Positions 8,489 through 17,617 of a stretch of DNA of 64,000 bases are shown one piece after another (positions within the stretch are counted from its first letter, which is position 1; each line of letters begins with the position of its first letter). The DNA is taken from assembly GCF_000508085.1 (NCBI RefSeq), contig NZ_KI669560.1, positions 1,643,228 to 1,707,227 on the forward strand, in the 5' to 3' direction. The notes under the pieces were generated by a model that saw only the letters and a program-made list of their open reading frames with translations, did no database searches and had not been told where the DNA came from. The stretch is from Sediminibacterium sp. C3 (GTDB taxonomy: Bacteria; Bacteroidota; Bacteroidia; Chitinophagales; Chitinophagaceae). The position numbers were made by a program, and so were the translations under genes.

Positions 8489-11400
8489 GTGAGATTAAAA
8501 TCATTAGAAATCAAGGGGTTTAAAAGTTTTGCTGATAAAACAGTCGTAAGCTTCGATGAGGGTATTACCGGAATTATCGGGCCGAACGGATGTGGCAAAA
8601 GCAATATTATCGATAGCATTCGTTGGGTAATTGGAGAACAAAAGATATCAGCCCTTAGAAGTGAAAATCTGGAAGCCTTGGTTTTCAATGGTAGTAAAAC
8701 CAGAAGTGCAAGTGGTCTTGCCGAAGTGAGCCTAACTTTTGAAAATACCAAGAATTTATTGCCTACTGAATTCAGTACCGTTACAGTTACCAGAAGATTT
8801 TATAAAAACGGAGAGAGTGAATACCGGTTGAACGATGTTACTTGTCGCTTGAAAGATATTCATAATTTATTCTTAGATACGGGGGTGAGTACCGATAGCT
8901 ATGCCATTATTGAACTGGGCATGGTGGATGATATCATCAAAGACAAGGACAACAGCCGAAGAAGGATGTTGGAGCAGGCTGCAGGTATTACCATTTACAA
9001 AACCCGTAAAAAAGAAGCCAAGAACAAGCTGGATGCCACCGAGCAGGATCTGGCCCGCATTGAGGACTTGTTGTTCGAAATCAATAACCAGCTGAAAACT
9101 TTGGAAAGCCAAGCAAAAAAGGCAGAGAAGTATTATGAAATAAAAAAGGAATACAAAGAGGTGGCAGTTGAATTGGCCAAAGCCGCTTTGGAAGGGTTCA
9201 ATATATCTTACCGTGAGTTAACCGAACAGCAGGAGCTGGAGCTCGACAAAAAAATGCAGCTGGAGGCAGAAATTGCAACCGATGAAGCTGCCATTGAGCA
9301 GGAGAAAGTTGCCTTTATTACCCAGGAGCGTGCCCTACAAAGCATGCAACAGGGGTTCAATGAATTACAGCAAAACCTTCGTTCTACTGAAAACGATAAG
9401 AACCTTGCCAGCCAGAAATTGCAATACCTGAAAGAAAAGGAAAATAACCTCAAAGACTTTTTGGAAAAAGCGGAAGGTCAATTGAAAACCATTGGGGACT
9501 CTATTGAATACTCTCAGATGCAGGTTGGAGAAGAAGAAGCTAATTTAAAGGGTTTACAGGAAAGAGTGGAAGAAGCCAAGATGGAAGTGGAGAGCAAGCG
9601 TCAGATTTTTGACGAGAAGCGTTCCGGAGTAGATGCTGTTAGAAATCAGTACCAGCAATTTCAGCGTAATCAGTTTGATGCCGAGAAAAAAGTGGCCGTT
9701 GCTGATACCTCTATTCAGAACCTTCAGCGGATGCAGTTGCAGTTAAATGAAGAGAAGAACAATCGTTTGCAGCAATTGTCTCAGTTGCAGGCAGAATGTG
9801 CGGAGAAGGAAGAAGCCTTGGAAATGAAAAGGGTAGACCTGGTTCAGTTGCAAGAGCAACACGAAAAAACCAAGGAACAGATTTTTGAAACCCAACAACA
9901 ATTGGAAGTATTGCGTTCTGAACTGGCCGATGAAAACAGAAAACTAGATGCCAAGCGCAATGAATATAATTTATTGAAGAGCCTGATTGATTCCATGGAA
10001 GGATATCCGGAGAGCATCAAGTTCCTTCATAAAAACAACGACTGGAACCATAATGCTCCTATCTTGTCCGATATCATTTATGTAAAAGAAGAATATCGTG
10101 CTGCGGTTGAGAATGTGTTGGAGCCCTACCTGAACTACTACGTGGTAAATAACCTGGAAGAAGGCTTGAAAGCCGTTCACTTACTGGATGATAACAAGAA
10201 GGGTAAAGCCAATTTCTTCCTACTGGATCAGTTTGCCAATTTCCAGCAACAAACCCATCAGCCAGCACAGACCATTAAGGCATTGGAGGTTATAGAAGTA
10301 GATGATCAATATTATAAACTGGCTGAATACCTTTTAGGTAATGTTTACATTGGTGAAAACGACGAAGCCATCCGTAATTCCAACGGGGCTGTGGTGTTGG
10401 AGAAAACAGGTAAATATGTAAAAGGTAAATTCACCCTTACTGGTGGAAGTGTGGGATTGTTTGAGGGTAAAAAAATCGGGCGTGCCAAGAACCTCGAAAA
10501 ACTAGCCGAAGAAATTCAGGACCAGGAATCGGTGGTAAGTTTATTGAAAGCCGATATTCAGGCCAAGCACAATGAAGTAATTACTTTCAGCGATCAGCTA
10601 AAAGAGCACGCCATTAAAGCAACTGAACAAGAAATAAATCAGTTGAATAACCAGGTTTTCGCGGCAAAAAATAAAATGGAAAACCTGCAGGCTGCTCAGC
10701 AAAACGGGGAGCAAAGACTGGTGGATATTGACAACCGCTTACAAGACGAGCAGGATGCTATTGCTGAAACCAGAGAACTATTGGCAGAATTGAACATACA
10801 GTTGCAGGATACGGCAGAACAAATGCGGAATCTGGAGCTGGACTATCAGGAATCTGAACAGGCATATCATTTTGCATCGGGTCAGTTCAACGAAACCAAT
10901 CTTCAATTAACCCGTCAGCAAAGTAAATTGACGACCATTAAACAGGAATTACTCTTCAAGGAAAATCAATTGAACGATTTACATGTTCAAATCAAAAACA
11001 ATACGGCTCAGTTAGCAGAAGCAGAGCAGGCCATTGTGGATGGGGTGGCGTCTTTACAAGAGGTGGAAGCACTATTGCTTGAATTGATGCGCAAGAAAGA
11101 AGAAGAAGAATTGAAGCTGAACGAAGCAGACCAGGCGTATTACAACTTCAGAAATGCCCTACAGGAGAAAGAAAGTGAGTTGCGTTTGAAAGTGAAGAGC
11201 AAGGAAATGATTGATCACCTGGTGAACGAATTAAAGGATAAGCTGAATGAATTGAAATTGCAGCTAGCTGGAATGAAGGAGCGCTTGCATGTTGAGTTCA
11301 AGATTGAACTGGACGAGATCCTTGATCAACCCAGAACATCCGATACACCACTGGAAGAATTACAAGCTGCCTCGGACAGAATGCGCAAACGAATGGACAA

Positions 11401-12007
11401 TATGGGTGAAGTAAACCCTACTGCCATTGAAGCCTATACGGAGATGAAGAAGCGTTACGATTTCATTTTGGAACAGAAAAATGACTTGGTTACTGCAAAG
11501 GAAAGTTTGTTGCAAACTATTCTTGAAGTAGAAGAAACAGCCAATCAGTTGTTCCTGGATACCTTTAATAAAGTAAGAGAAAATTTCCAGAAGGTCTTCA
11601 AAGCATTGTTTACAGAAGAAGATACCGCTGATATGTTGATGGTGAATCCAGAGAACCTGGCGGATACAGGTATTGAAATTGTGGCAAAGCCTAAGGGCAA
11701 ACGTCCAAGTTCCATTACCCAATTAAGTGGGGGAGAGAAAACCCTGACCGCTACAGCGCTGTTGTTTGCGATTTATCTGATTAAACCCGCTCCGTTCTGT
11801 ATTCTGGATGAGGTGGATGCTCCTTTGGATGATGCCAACGTGGGTAAGTTTACGCAGATGATCAAGAAGTTCAGCGATAATTCCCAGTTCATTATTGTAA
11901 CCCACAATAAACAAACCATGGGGGCCGTAGACGTGATTTACGGGGTAACCATGCAAGAACCTGGGGTAAGTAAGCTGGTCCCAGTAGATTTCAGGAGCCT
12001 GAACTAA
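8489..12007 (+). CDS. smc: Chromosome segregation protein SMC
   Basis: SMC is the condensin ATPase that loops and organises the chromosome, normally with ScpA and ScpB, which are not in this window. The 1172-residue length is standard. The N-terminal head starts MRLKSLEIKGFKSFADKT with Walker A GPNGCGKSN near residues 32-40. Two long coiled coils follow, separated by a hinge at roughly residues 505-660. The C-terminal head has signature LSGGEKTLTATAL and Walker B FCILDEVDAPLDDAN. The start codon is GTG, fixed by the invariant amino terminus. A stem-loop terminator at 12028-12056 follows the stop codon. Confidence 0.97.
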   Translation: MRLKSLEIKGFKSFADKTVVSFDEGITGIIGPNGCGKSNIIDSIRWVIGEQKISALRSENLEALVFNGSKTRSASGLAEVSLTFENTKNLLPTEFSTVTVTRRFYKNGESEYRLNDVTCRLKDIHNLFLDTGVSTDSYAIIELGMVDDIIKDKDNSRRRMLEQAAGITIYKTRKKEAKNKLDATEQDLARIEDLLFEINNQLKTLESQAKKAEKYYEIKKEYKEVAVELAKAALEGFNISYRELTEQQELELDKKMQLEAEIATDEAAIEQEKVAFITQERALQSMQQGFNELQQNLRSTENDKNLASQKLQYLKEKENNLKDFLEKAEGQLKTIGDSIEYSQMQVGEEEANLKGLQERVEEAKMEVESKRQIFDEKRSGVDAVRNQYQQFQRNQFDAEKKVAVADTSIQNLQRMQLQLNEEKNNRLQQLSQLQAECAEKEEALEMKRVDLVQLQEQHEKTKEQIFETQQQLEVLRSELADENRKLDAKRNEYNLLKSLIDSMEGYPESIKFLHKNNDWNHNAPILSDIIYVKEEYRAAVENVLEPYLNYYVVNNLEEGLKAVHLLDDNKKGKANFFLLDQFANFQQQTHQPAQTIKALEVIEVDDQYYKLAEYLLGNVYIGENDEAIRNSNGAVVLEKTGKYVKGKFTLTGGSVGLFEGKKIGRAKNLEKLAEEIQDQESVVSLLKADIQAKHNEVITFSDQLKEHAIKATEQEINQLNNQVFAAKNKMENLQAAQQNGEQRLVDIDNRLQDEQDAIAETRELLAELNIQLQDTAEQMRNLELDYQESEQAYHFASGQFNETNLQLTRQQSKLTTIKQELLFKENQLNDLHVQIKNNTAQLAEAEQAIVDGVASLQEVEALLLELMRKKEEEELKLNEADQAYYNFRNALQEKESELRLKVKSKEMIDHLVNELKDKLNELKLQLAGMKERLHVEFKIELDEILDQPRTSDTPLEELQAASDRMRKRMDNMGEVNPTAIEAYTEMKKRYDFILEQKNDLVTAKESLLQTILEVEETANQLFLDTFNKVRENFQKVFKALFTEEDTADMLMVNPENLADTGIEIVAKPKGKRPSSITQLSGGEKTLTATALLFAIYLIKPAPFCILDEVDAPLDDANVGKFTQMIKKFSDNSQFIIVTHNKQTMGAVDVIYGVTMQEPGVSKLVPVDFRSLN

Positions 12008-12019
12008 GTTTTAATCAAT

Positions 12020-12027
12020 TACCTTTG
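12020..12027 (+). promoter_or_regulatory. -7 promoter element of prfC, abutting the smc terminator
   Basis: TACCTTTG is a full TAnnTTTG match. The next base begins the 5' arm of the smc terminator hairpin, so transcripts started here lose most of that arm and should not be terminated. Confidence 0.65.
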
Positions 12028-12056
12028 CGCCTCCATTTTATTTTGGGGGCGTTTTT
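12028..12056 (+). terminator. Rho-independent terminator of smc
   Basis: A 7-bp stem (12028-12034 with 12045-12051, one G-T pair) encloses a 10-base loop and is followed by five T residues. It lies about 20 bases past the smc stop codon. Confidence 0.7.
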
Positions 12057-12065
12057 ATTATCAAT

Positions 12066-13652
12066 ATGAAGTACGAAAAAGAGATCAACAGAAGGAAAAC
12101 ATTTGCGATTATTTCCCACCCGGATGCTGGTAAAACCACGCTGACCGAAAAACTATTGTTATTCGGAGGTGCCATTCAGGTGGCGGGTGCGGTTAAGAGC
12201 AATAAAATTAAAAAAGGGGCTACTTCCGATTTCATGGAAATTGAAAGACAGAGAGGTATTTCGGTGGCTACTTCTGTAATGACTTTTGAGTACCAGAATA
12301 TCTTAATCAATTTATTGGATACCCCCGGCCACAAAGACTTTGCAGAAGATACTTATAGAACCCTGACTGCGGTGGACAGTGTAATCCTAGTGATTGACAG
12401 TGTGAACGGGGTGGAAGCCCAGACCCGCAGATTAATGGAAGTCTGCAGAATGCGCGATACACCTGTAATTGTATTCATTAATAAAATGGACCGCGATGGT
12501 AAGAACCGGTTTGATTTGTTAGAAGAAATTGAAAAAGAGTTAGGCATATCACTACACCCAATGACCTGGCCCATCAACAGTGGTAAGGAATTCAAGGGTG
12601 TATATAATTTAGACAATAAGAGTCTTCGCCTGTTTACCGCTAGTACCAAGGCTGACGATGAAGATGTGATTGCTATTACCGATTTGGCGGACCCTGTTTT
12701 AGATGCTAAAGTGGGTGCCAGGGATGCCAATCAGTTAAGAGAAGATGTGGAATTGATTGATGGGGTGTATGGAGAATTGGATCCGGCTGATTATTTGAGT
12801 GGCTCTATTGCACCGGTATTTTTTGGATCTGCGGTGAATAATTTCGGAGTGAAAGAAATGCTGGATACATTTATCAGAATAGCGCCTGTACCTCGTTCCA
12901 GAGAAACAACTGTTCGCACCATTGAAGTGGGAGAAGAAAAATTCAGTGGATTTATCTTTAAAATTCATGCGAACCTAGACCCCAAGCACCGCGACCGTAT
13001 TGCATTTATGCGGGTTTGTAGTGGTAAGTTTGAGCGCAATAAATATTACCATCATGTGCGTTTAGATAAGGATATGCGTTTCAGTAATCCATACAGCTTC
13101 ATGGCGCGTTCCAAAGAAGTAGTGGAAGATGCTTATGCAGGGGACGTGGTAGGTTTATTTGATACCGGCAATTTTAAAATAGGAGACACCCTTACCGAAG
13201 GAGAAAATTTTTACTTCAGCGGCATTCCAACTTTCTCACCTGAAATCTTTAAAGAATTGGTGAACAAGGATCCAATGAAAACCAAACAATTGGAAAAAGG
13301 AATCAGTCAGTTGACCGATGAAGGAGTTGCTCAGTTGTTTACGCAGCATGGTGGGAATAAAAAAATCATTGGTTGTGTGGGTGATCTTCAGTTTGAAGTA
13401 ATTCAATATCGTCTATTACAGGAATACGGTGCGGCCTGTGAATTCAGAACCTTGCCGTTTTACAAAGCCTGTTGGTTAACCAGCAAGGATCCCAAGAAGC
13501 TGGATGATTTTCTTCGCTTTAAACAGCAGAACGCTGCTGAAGACAAGGACGGACAGCCAGTTTACTTAGCACAGAGTGAATGGTTCTTAAACACTGAAAT
13601 CACGAATAATCCGGACATCACTTTCCATTTTACCAGTGAAGTGCATAAGTAA
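12066..13652 (+). CDS. prfC: Peptide chain release factor 3
   Basis: RF3 is the GTPase that recycles class I release factors from the ribosome after termination. The 528-residue length is typical. The G domain has G1 [10 protein letters not shown], the switch region with the invariant RGISV, G3 DTPGHKDF, and G4 NKMD. EF-G-like beta-barrel domains follow, then the RF3-specific C-terminal domain around [12 protein letters not shown]. The ATG at 12066 starts the conserved amino terminus after a leader of about 30 bases from the element at 12020-12027. Confidence 0.96.
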   Translation: MKYEKEINRRKTFAIISHPDAGKTTLTEKLLLFGGAIQVAGAVKSNKIKKGATSDFMEIERQRGISVATSVMTFEYQNILINLLDTPGHKDFAEDTYRTLTAVDSVILVIDSVNGVEAQTRRLMEVCRMRDTPVIVFINKMDRDGKNRFDLLEEIEKELGISLHPMTWPINSGKEFKGVYNLDNKSLRLFTASTKADDEDVIAITDLADPVLDAKVGARDANQLREDVELIDGVYGELDPADYLSGSIAPVFFGSAVNNFGVKEMLDTFIRIAPVPRSRETTVRTIEVGEEKFSGFIFKIHANLDPKHRDRIAFMRVCSGKFERNKYYHHVRLDKDMRFSNPYSFMARSKEVVEDAYAGDVVGLFDTGNFKIGDTLTEGENFYFSGIPTFSPEIFKELVNKDPMKTKQLEKGISQLTDEGVAQLFTQHGGNKKIIGCVGDLQFEVIQYRLLQEYGAACEFRTLPFYKACWLTSKDPKKLDDFLRFKQQNAAEDKDGQPVYLAQSEWFLNTEITNNPDITFHFTSEVHK

Positions 13653-13715
13653 ATTGCTTCTTTCGAAGGCTTGTTCCGTCTGAGTATAAGTTATTGAGTT
13701 TTGTTCTAGAAAATC

Positions 13716-13723
13716 TACCTTTA
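13716..13723 (+). promoter_or_regulatory. Possible -7 promoter element of the M61 peptidase gene
   Basis: TACCTTTA differs from TAnnTTTG only at the last base and lies 18 and 39 bases before the two candidate ATGs. Confidence 0.4.
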
Positions 13724-13754
13724 ATTCGATTGTTTGTTCAACAAATTATTGTTT

Positions 13755-15320
13755 ATGAAGAAGATTTTTTTTGGCTTGCTTTTAGGTATGCTCTTGACTA
13801 CTTGTGTATATGCGCAAACTGTTAGCGCTCAGCCTAATCTCAAATACACGGTCAGCATGCCACAGGCAGCACAGGGAAAGTTTCACATAATGCTGGAAGC
13901 AAAAGGTTTTGCAACAGATACACTGGTTTTTAAAATGCCCAACTGGATGCCAGGTTATTATCAGCTCATGAACTATGCAAAGGGGGTGGATTCTTTGCAG
14001 GCCAGGAATCAACAGGGGAAAGCATTAACAGTGAACAGGTTGGCTGAAAACACCTGGCAGGTGATTGCTCCCAAGAAGTCTGCTTTTACGCTTACTTATC
14101 AGGTTAAGACCAATCGAAAGTTTGTGGCCAATAGTTTCATAGACAGCGCACATGCCTATATAGTACCTGCGAATAATTTTCTTTATGTAGAGGGTATGCT
14201 GCAACTCCCTGTGCAAATTCAGGTGAATAATTCCGATCAACCTGGCTTTAAAACAATAGCTACCGGATTGGAAAAAGTAGCCGGGAAAGCCAATGTTTTT
14301 ACTGCACCGGATTTTGATATTTTATATGATTGTCCCATCCTTGTAGGCGATTTAAAAGAGTTGCCAGCTTTTACTGTACGAGGAGTGCCTCACCGTTTTA
14401 TCGGGTATACAATGGGGAGCTTTGACGAACAACTATTTATGAATACTTTGCAAAAAGCCATTGAACAGGGGGTGAATATTATAGATGATATCCCTTTTAA
14501 AGAATATACATTTATTGGAATTGGTCCGGGCAAAGGTGGAATAGAACACCTGAACAATACCACGGTTAGTTTTAGTGGCAATGAGTTAAAAACACAGGCT
14601 GATATCAATCGCATCATGAATTTTTTAAGCCATGAATATTTTCATCACTACAATGTAAAACGAATCCGTCCGGTAGAGCTGGGGCCTTTTGATTATGATA
14701 AGGGAAGCAGAACCACACAGTTATGGATCAGTGAAGGACTTTCTGTTTACTTTGAATACCTCATGGTAAAGCGGGCTAAAATTGTAGACCGGAATATGTT
14801 TTTCAACAATCTTGCAAATAATATTACGGCACATGAAAACAATCCTGGTAAGGCTTACCAAAGTTTAATTCAATCCAGCTATAATACCTGGTCAGATGGT
14901 CCTTTCGGTACCAGCGGAGTCGATAAAAACAAAGCCATTTCTTATTATGATAAAGGTCCGGTTGTAGGCATGCTACTCGATTTAGCCATCCGGCAGGCTT
15001 CTCAAAATAAAAAATCCCTCGACGATGTAATGCGCTTGATGTACAGGGAGTATTATCAGAAAAGGAAACGTGGATTTACGGACGCTGAATTTCAATCTGC
15101 CTGCGAACAAATGGCGGGAAAGTCATTGGCTGCTGAGTTTGATTATGTGTATACTACTCAGGCACTCAATTATAATCAATACCTGGGGTATGCTGGACTT
15201 GAGTTGGTAAGTAGCGTTGAGGAAAAAGGAAACGAAAAAAAAACGCTGTATCGTATTCAGGCACTACCCAATATTAATCCTGCACAAAACGCCATATTGA
15301 ATTCCTGGCTGGGGGATTAA
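13755..15320 (+). CDS. M61 family metallopeptidase, secreted
   Basis: This is a zinc peptidase of the glycyl aminopeptidase (M61) family. The roughly 521-residue precursor begins with a signal peptide (MKKIFFGLLLGMLLTTCVYA), so it acts in the periplasm or outside the cell. The N-terminal beta domain typical of M61 is followed by the catalytic domain with HEYFH at residues 293-297 and the third zinc ligand in WISEGLS (Glu near 327). Family members are usually near 600 residues with a C-terminal PDZ domain. Here the protein ends soon after the catalytic region and I see no PDZ. An in-frame ATG at 13734 would add seven residues before the signal peptide, so I prefer 13755. A terminator follows. 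Confidence 0.85.
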   Translation: MKKIFFGLLLGMLLTTCVYAQTVSAQPNLKYTVSMPQAAQGKFHIMLEAKGFATDTLVFKMPNWMPGYYQLMNYAKGVDSLQARNQQGKALTVNRLAENTWQVIAPKKSAFTLTYQVKTNRKFVANSFIDSAHAYIVPANNFLYVEGMLQLPVQIQVNNSDQPGFKTIATGLEKVAGKANVFTAPDFDILYDCPILVGDLKELPAFTVRGVPHRFIGYTMGSFDEQLFMNTLQKAIEQGVNIIDDIPFKEYTFIGIGPGKGGIEHLNNTTVSFSGNELKTQADINRIMNFLSHEYFHHYNVKRIRPVELGPFDYDKGSRTTQLWISEGLSVYFEYLMVKRAKIVDRNMFFNNLANNITAHENNPGKAYQSLIQSSYNTWSDGPFGTSGVDKNKAISYYDKGPVVGMLLDLAIRQASQNKKSLDDVMRLMYREYYQKRKRGFTDAEFQSACEQMAGKSLAAEFDYVYTTQALNYNQYLGYAGLELVSSVEEKGNEKKTLYRIQALPNINPAQNAILNSWLGD

Positions 15321-15324
15321 AAAC

Positions 15325-15350
15325 ACCGTGAAAACACGGTTTCTTTTCTT
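15325..15350 (+). terminator. Rho-independent terminator after the M61 gene
   Basis: A 6-bp stem ACCGTG / CACGGT with an AAAA loop (15325-15340) is followed by the T-rich run TTCTTTTCTT. Confidence 0.65.
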
Positions 15351-15387
15351 TCGGCAAAACCCTATTTTACCACAATAAAATGGGATT

Positions 15388-16005
15388 ATGCGTAAGTTAT
15401 TGCTAGGGTCTTATACCTGGGGATTATTGCTTTGTTTGTTTCTTAGCCAAATCGGTTGTACCCGAATACCTTTGCAAAGTATTACCCTTTCCGAAAAAAT
15501 TCAGGAAGAGGGCGAGAGAATGCATCGCTTGAATATATTGTTGGTGCATCAGGTTTTTGCAGAGAAAAAAAACAGGGTGAACGATTTTATTCAAAAAGAA
15601 TACACAGCAAAAATCGTGGCTAAGATGACGGATGATCTAGACGATGAAACAGATCCCAAATCAGTTTTGCCTGAAATGATGGCGGCGGCTTTACCCCTGA
15701 TTACCGAAAGGCAATATGCTATGCAGCTGGCGCTGGATTCTGCCAAAATAAAATTGCTGGATCAGTTGAATGCCGATTTTAAGCAGTATCAGCTGGCTAC
15801 TACAGAGATGAAAAAATTATTGGAATCAGCGGTAAAATTGAATGAAAGCAAGAAACAGTTGTTAAATCAATCCCAATGGTTGAATAAGAAGGGCATCAAC
15901 TACGATCAGCTTGCTGAATTGCTCGACCGTTTTATTCAGTCTTCCGGAAATATTGGTGGGATGGTAGGTAATCTAAACAAAGACCTCAGTAAAATATTGA
16001 ACTGA
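15388..16005 (+). CDS. Exported helical protein of unknown function
   Basis: No family recognised. The 205-residue product has a hydrophobic export signal over residues 1-24 ending at a cysteine (SQIGC). The cysteine could make it a lipoprotein, but the residue at -3 is Gln rather than Leu, so the lipobox is weak. The rest looks almost wholly alpha-helical, rich in Lys, Leu and Gln, with a possible coiled coil over about 125-165. It ends with a Gly-rich turn (SSGNIGGMVG). The next small gene starts two bases after its stop, so they form a unit, and the terminator upstream separates them from the M61 peptidase. A job in the envelope, possibly with its partner, is inference. Confidence 0.65.
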   Translation: MRKLLLGSYTWGLLLCLFLSQIGCTRIPLQSITLSEKIQEEGERMHRLNILLVHQVFAEKKNRVNDFIQKEYTAKIVAKMTDDLDDETDPKSVLPEMMAAALPLITERQYAMQLALDSAKIKLLDQLNADFKQYQLATTEMKKLLESAVKLNESKKQLLNQSQWLNKKGINYDQLAELLDRFIQSSGNIGGMVGNLNKDLSKILN

Positions 16006-16006
16006 T

Positions 16007-16273
16007 ATGGATAACAAATGGAAAAAGAGAGCCGCTCAGGCACAGAAAGAGACCGATGCCGAATTGGCTCAGGAAATTGGGGAGCTCAGTAGCTTTAATC
16101 CCCCTGGATTAAATGAATTGCTGGCAGAATACAACATGGATAAAAAGGAATTTTCTCAACTTATAAAAATTGTGAAAGACCATACCAAAAGCAACAATGA
16201 CAAAGTCAAAGCCATCGGGAATATCCAGAATGGTGCTGAAATACTGATAGGCCTACTCGGGAAGCTACTCTAG
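16007..16273 (+). CDS. Small helical protein of unknown function
   Basis: No family recognised. The 88 residues are charged and helical without a signal peptide or membrane segment, so the product should stay in the cytoplasm. The C-terminal end is hydrophobic (GAEILIGLLGKLL). The ATG comes one base after the TGA of the exported protein upstream, which argues for coupled translation and for the ORF being real. rimO downstream has its own promoter element. Confidence 0.6.
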   Translation: MDNKWKKRAAQAQKETDAELAQEIGELSSFNPPGLNELLAEYNMDKKEFSQLIKIVKDHTKSNNDKVKAIGNIQNGAEILIGLLGKLL

Positions 16274-16291
16274 TGTTCCCCTCAAAATCCT

Positions 16292-16299
16292 TAATTTTG
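16292..16299 (+). promoter_or_regulatory. -7 promoter element of rimO
   Basis: TAATTTTG matches TAnnTTTG and ends seven bases before the ATG at 16307, giving a very short or absent leader. Confidence 0.65.
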
Positions 16300-16306
16300 C
16301 CCTCTC

Positions 16307-17617
16307 ATGAAGGCAAAAACTCTAAAAAAAGACAAGGTTAATATCATTACACTGGGTTGCAGCAAGAACCTGGTAGATTCAGAAGTACTGAGTGGTCAGC
16401 TGGCTGCGAATGAAATTGATGTGGTGCATGAAAATACCAAACTTGATCATAATATCGTGGTGGTGAATACCTGTGGTTTTATTGATAAGGCCAAAGAAGA
16501 AAGCATCAATACCATTTTAGATCAGGTGGAATTGAAACGAAGAGGAAAACTTGACAAAGTATATGTTACCGGCTGTTTAAGTGAGCGATACAGAGGTGAT
16601 CTGGAAGCTGAAATGCCCGAAGTGGACGCCTGGTTCGGAACTTTGGAACTGCCATTAATTTTAAAACAATTTGAAGCCGATTATAAAGCAGAACTATTAG
16701 GGGAAAGAATGCTGAGTACCCCCAAGCACTATGCTTATTTAAAAATTTCTGAAGGATGTAACAGAACCTGTTCTTTCTGTGCTATTCCATTGATGCGCGG
16801 AAAGCATATAAGCCGTTCAATAGAAGATCTGGTTAAGGAAGCGGAAGCGCTGGTGCAAAAGGGCGTGAAGGAAATCATGCTGATTGCACAAGAACTAACT
16901 TATTACGGACTGGACATTTACAAAGAAAGAGCCTTACCAAAGTTACTGGACGCATTGGCTGATGTAAAAGGACTGGAGTGGATTCGCTTACACTATGCTT
17001 ACCCAAGCAAGTTTCCATTAGAAATACTGGAAGTGATGCAGAGACGCGACAATATTTGTAAGTACCTGGATATGCCTTTGCAACATGCCAGCAACAGCAT
17101 GTTGAAAGCCATGCGCAGGAATATTACCCGTGAAGAAATGTCTGAGTTGATTCATGAGATCAGATCCCGTGTACCGGGTATTTGTTTACGAACTACTTTG
17201 ATTGCTGGTTTCCCCGGAGAAACGGAGGAAGACGTGGAAGAGTTAAAAGCTTTCTTACAAGAACATCGTTTTGACAGAGTGGGTATCTTCAGTTATAGTC
17301 ATGAGGAAAATACCAGTGCTTATGACCTTGAAGACAATGTGCCTGCAGAAGTAAAAGCTGCCCGTGCTCAGGAAATCATGGAAGTACAGCAAGAGATTTC
17401 TTACGAGAAAAATCAAGAGAAAGTAGGGCAGATTTTTAAAGTATTAATTGATAAAAAAGAAGCCGGGCGATACTTGGGAAGAACAGAATTTGATAGTGTG
17501 GAAGTTGACAATGAAGTAGTAATTCATAGCAAGAAAAAACTCGCCATTGGCGAGTTCGTTCAGGTTAAAATAACCAAAGCTTATGATTATGATTTAGAGG
17601 GAGAAGTATTGGGTTAA
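16307..17617 (+). CDS. rimO: Ribosomal protein S12 methylthiotransferase
   Basis: RimO adds a methylthio group to the conserved aspartate of ribosomal protein S12, using two 4Fe-4S clusters and S-adenosylmethionine. The 436-residue product has the UPF0004 domain with the start NIITLGCSKNLVDSEVL (Cys18). Next is the radical SAM motif Cys151, Cys155, Cys158 in CNRTCSFC, and a C-terminal TRAM domain. The stretch CSKNLVDSE and lack of the MiaB-specific start distinguish it from MiaB. Its stop codon overlaps that of the convergent porin gene. Confidence 0.95.
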   Translation: MKAKTLKKDKVNIITLGCSKNLVDSEVLSGQLAANEIDVVHENTKLDHNIVVVNTCGFIDKAKEESINTILDQVELKRRGKLDKVYVTGCLSERYRGDLEAEMPEVDAWFGTLELPLILKQFEADYKAELLGERMLSTPKHYAYLKISEGCNRTCSFCAIPLMRGKHISRSIEDLVKEAEALVQKGVKEIMLIAQELTYYGLDIYKERALPKLLDALADVKGLEWIRLHYAYPSKFPLEILEVMQRRDNICKYLDMPLQHASNSMLKAMRRNITREEMSELIHEIRSRVPGICLRTTLIAGFPGETEEDVEELKAFLQEHRFDRVGIFSYSHEENTSAYDLEDNVPAEVKAARAQEIMEVQQEISYEKNQEKVGQIFKVLIDKKEAGRYLGRTEFDSVEVDNEVVIHSKKKLAIGEFVQVKITKAYDYDLEGEVLG

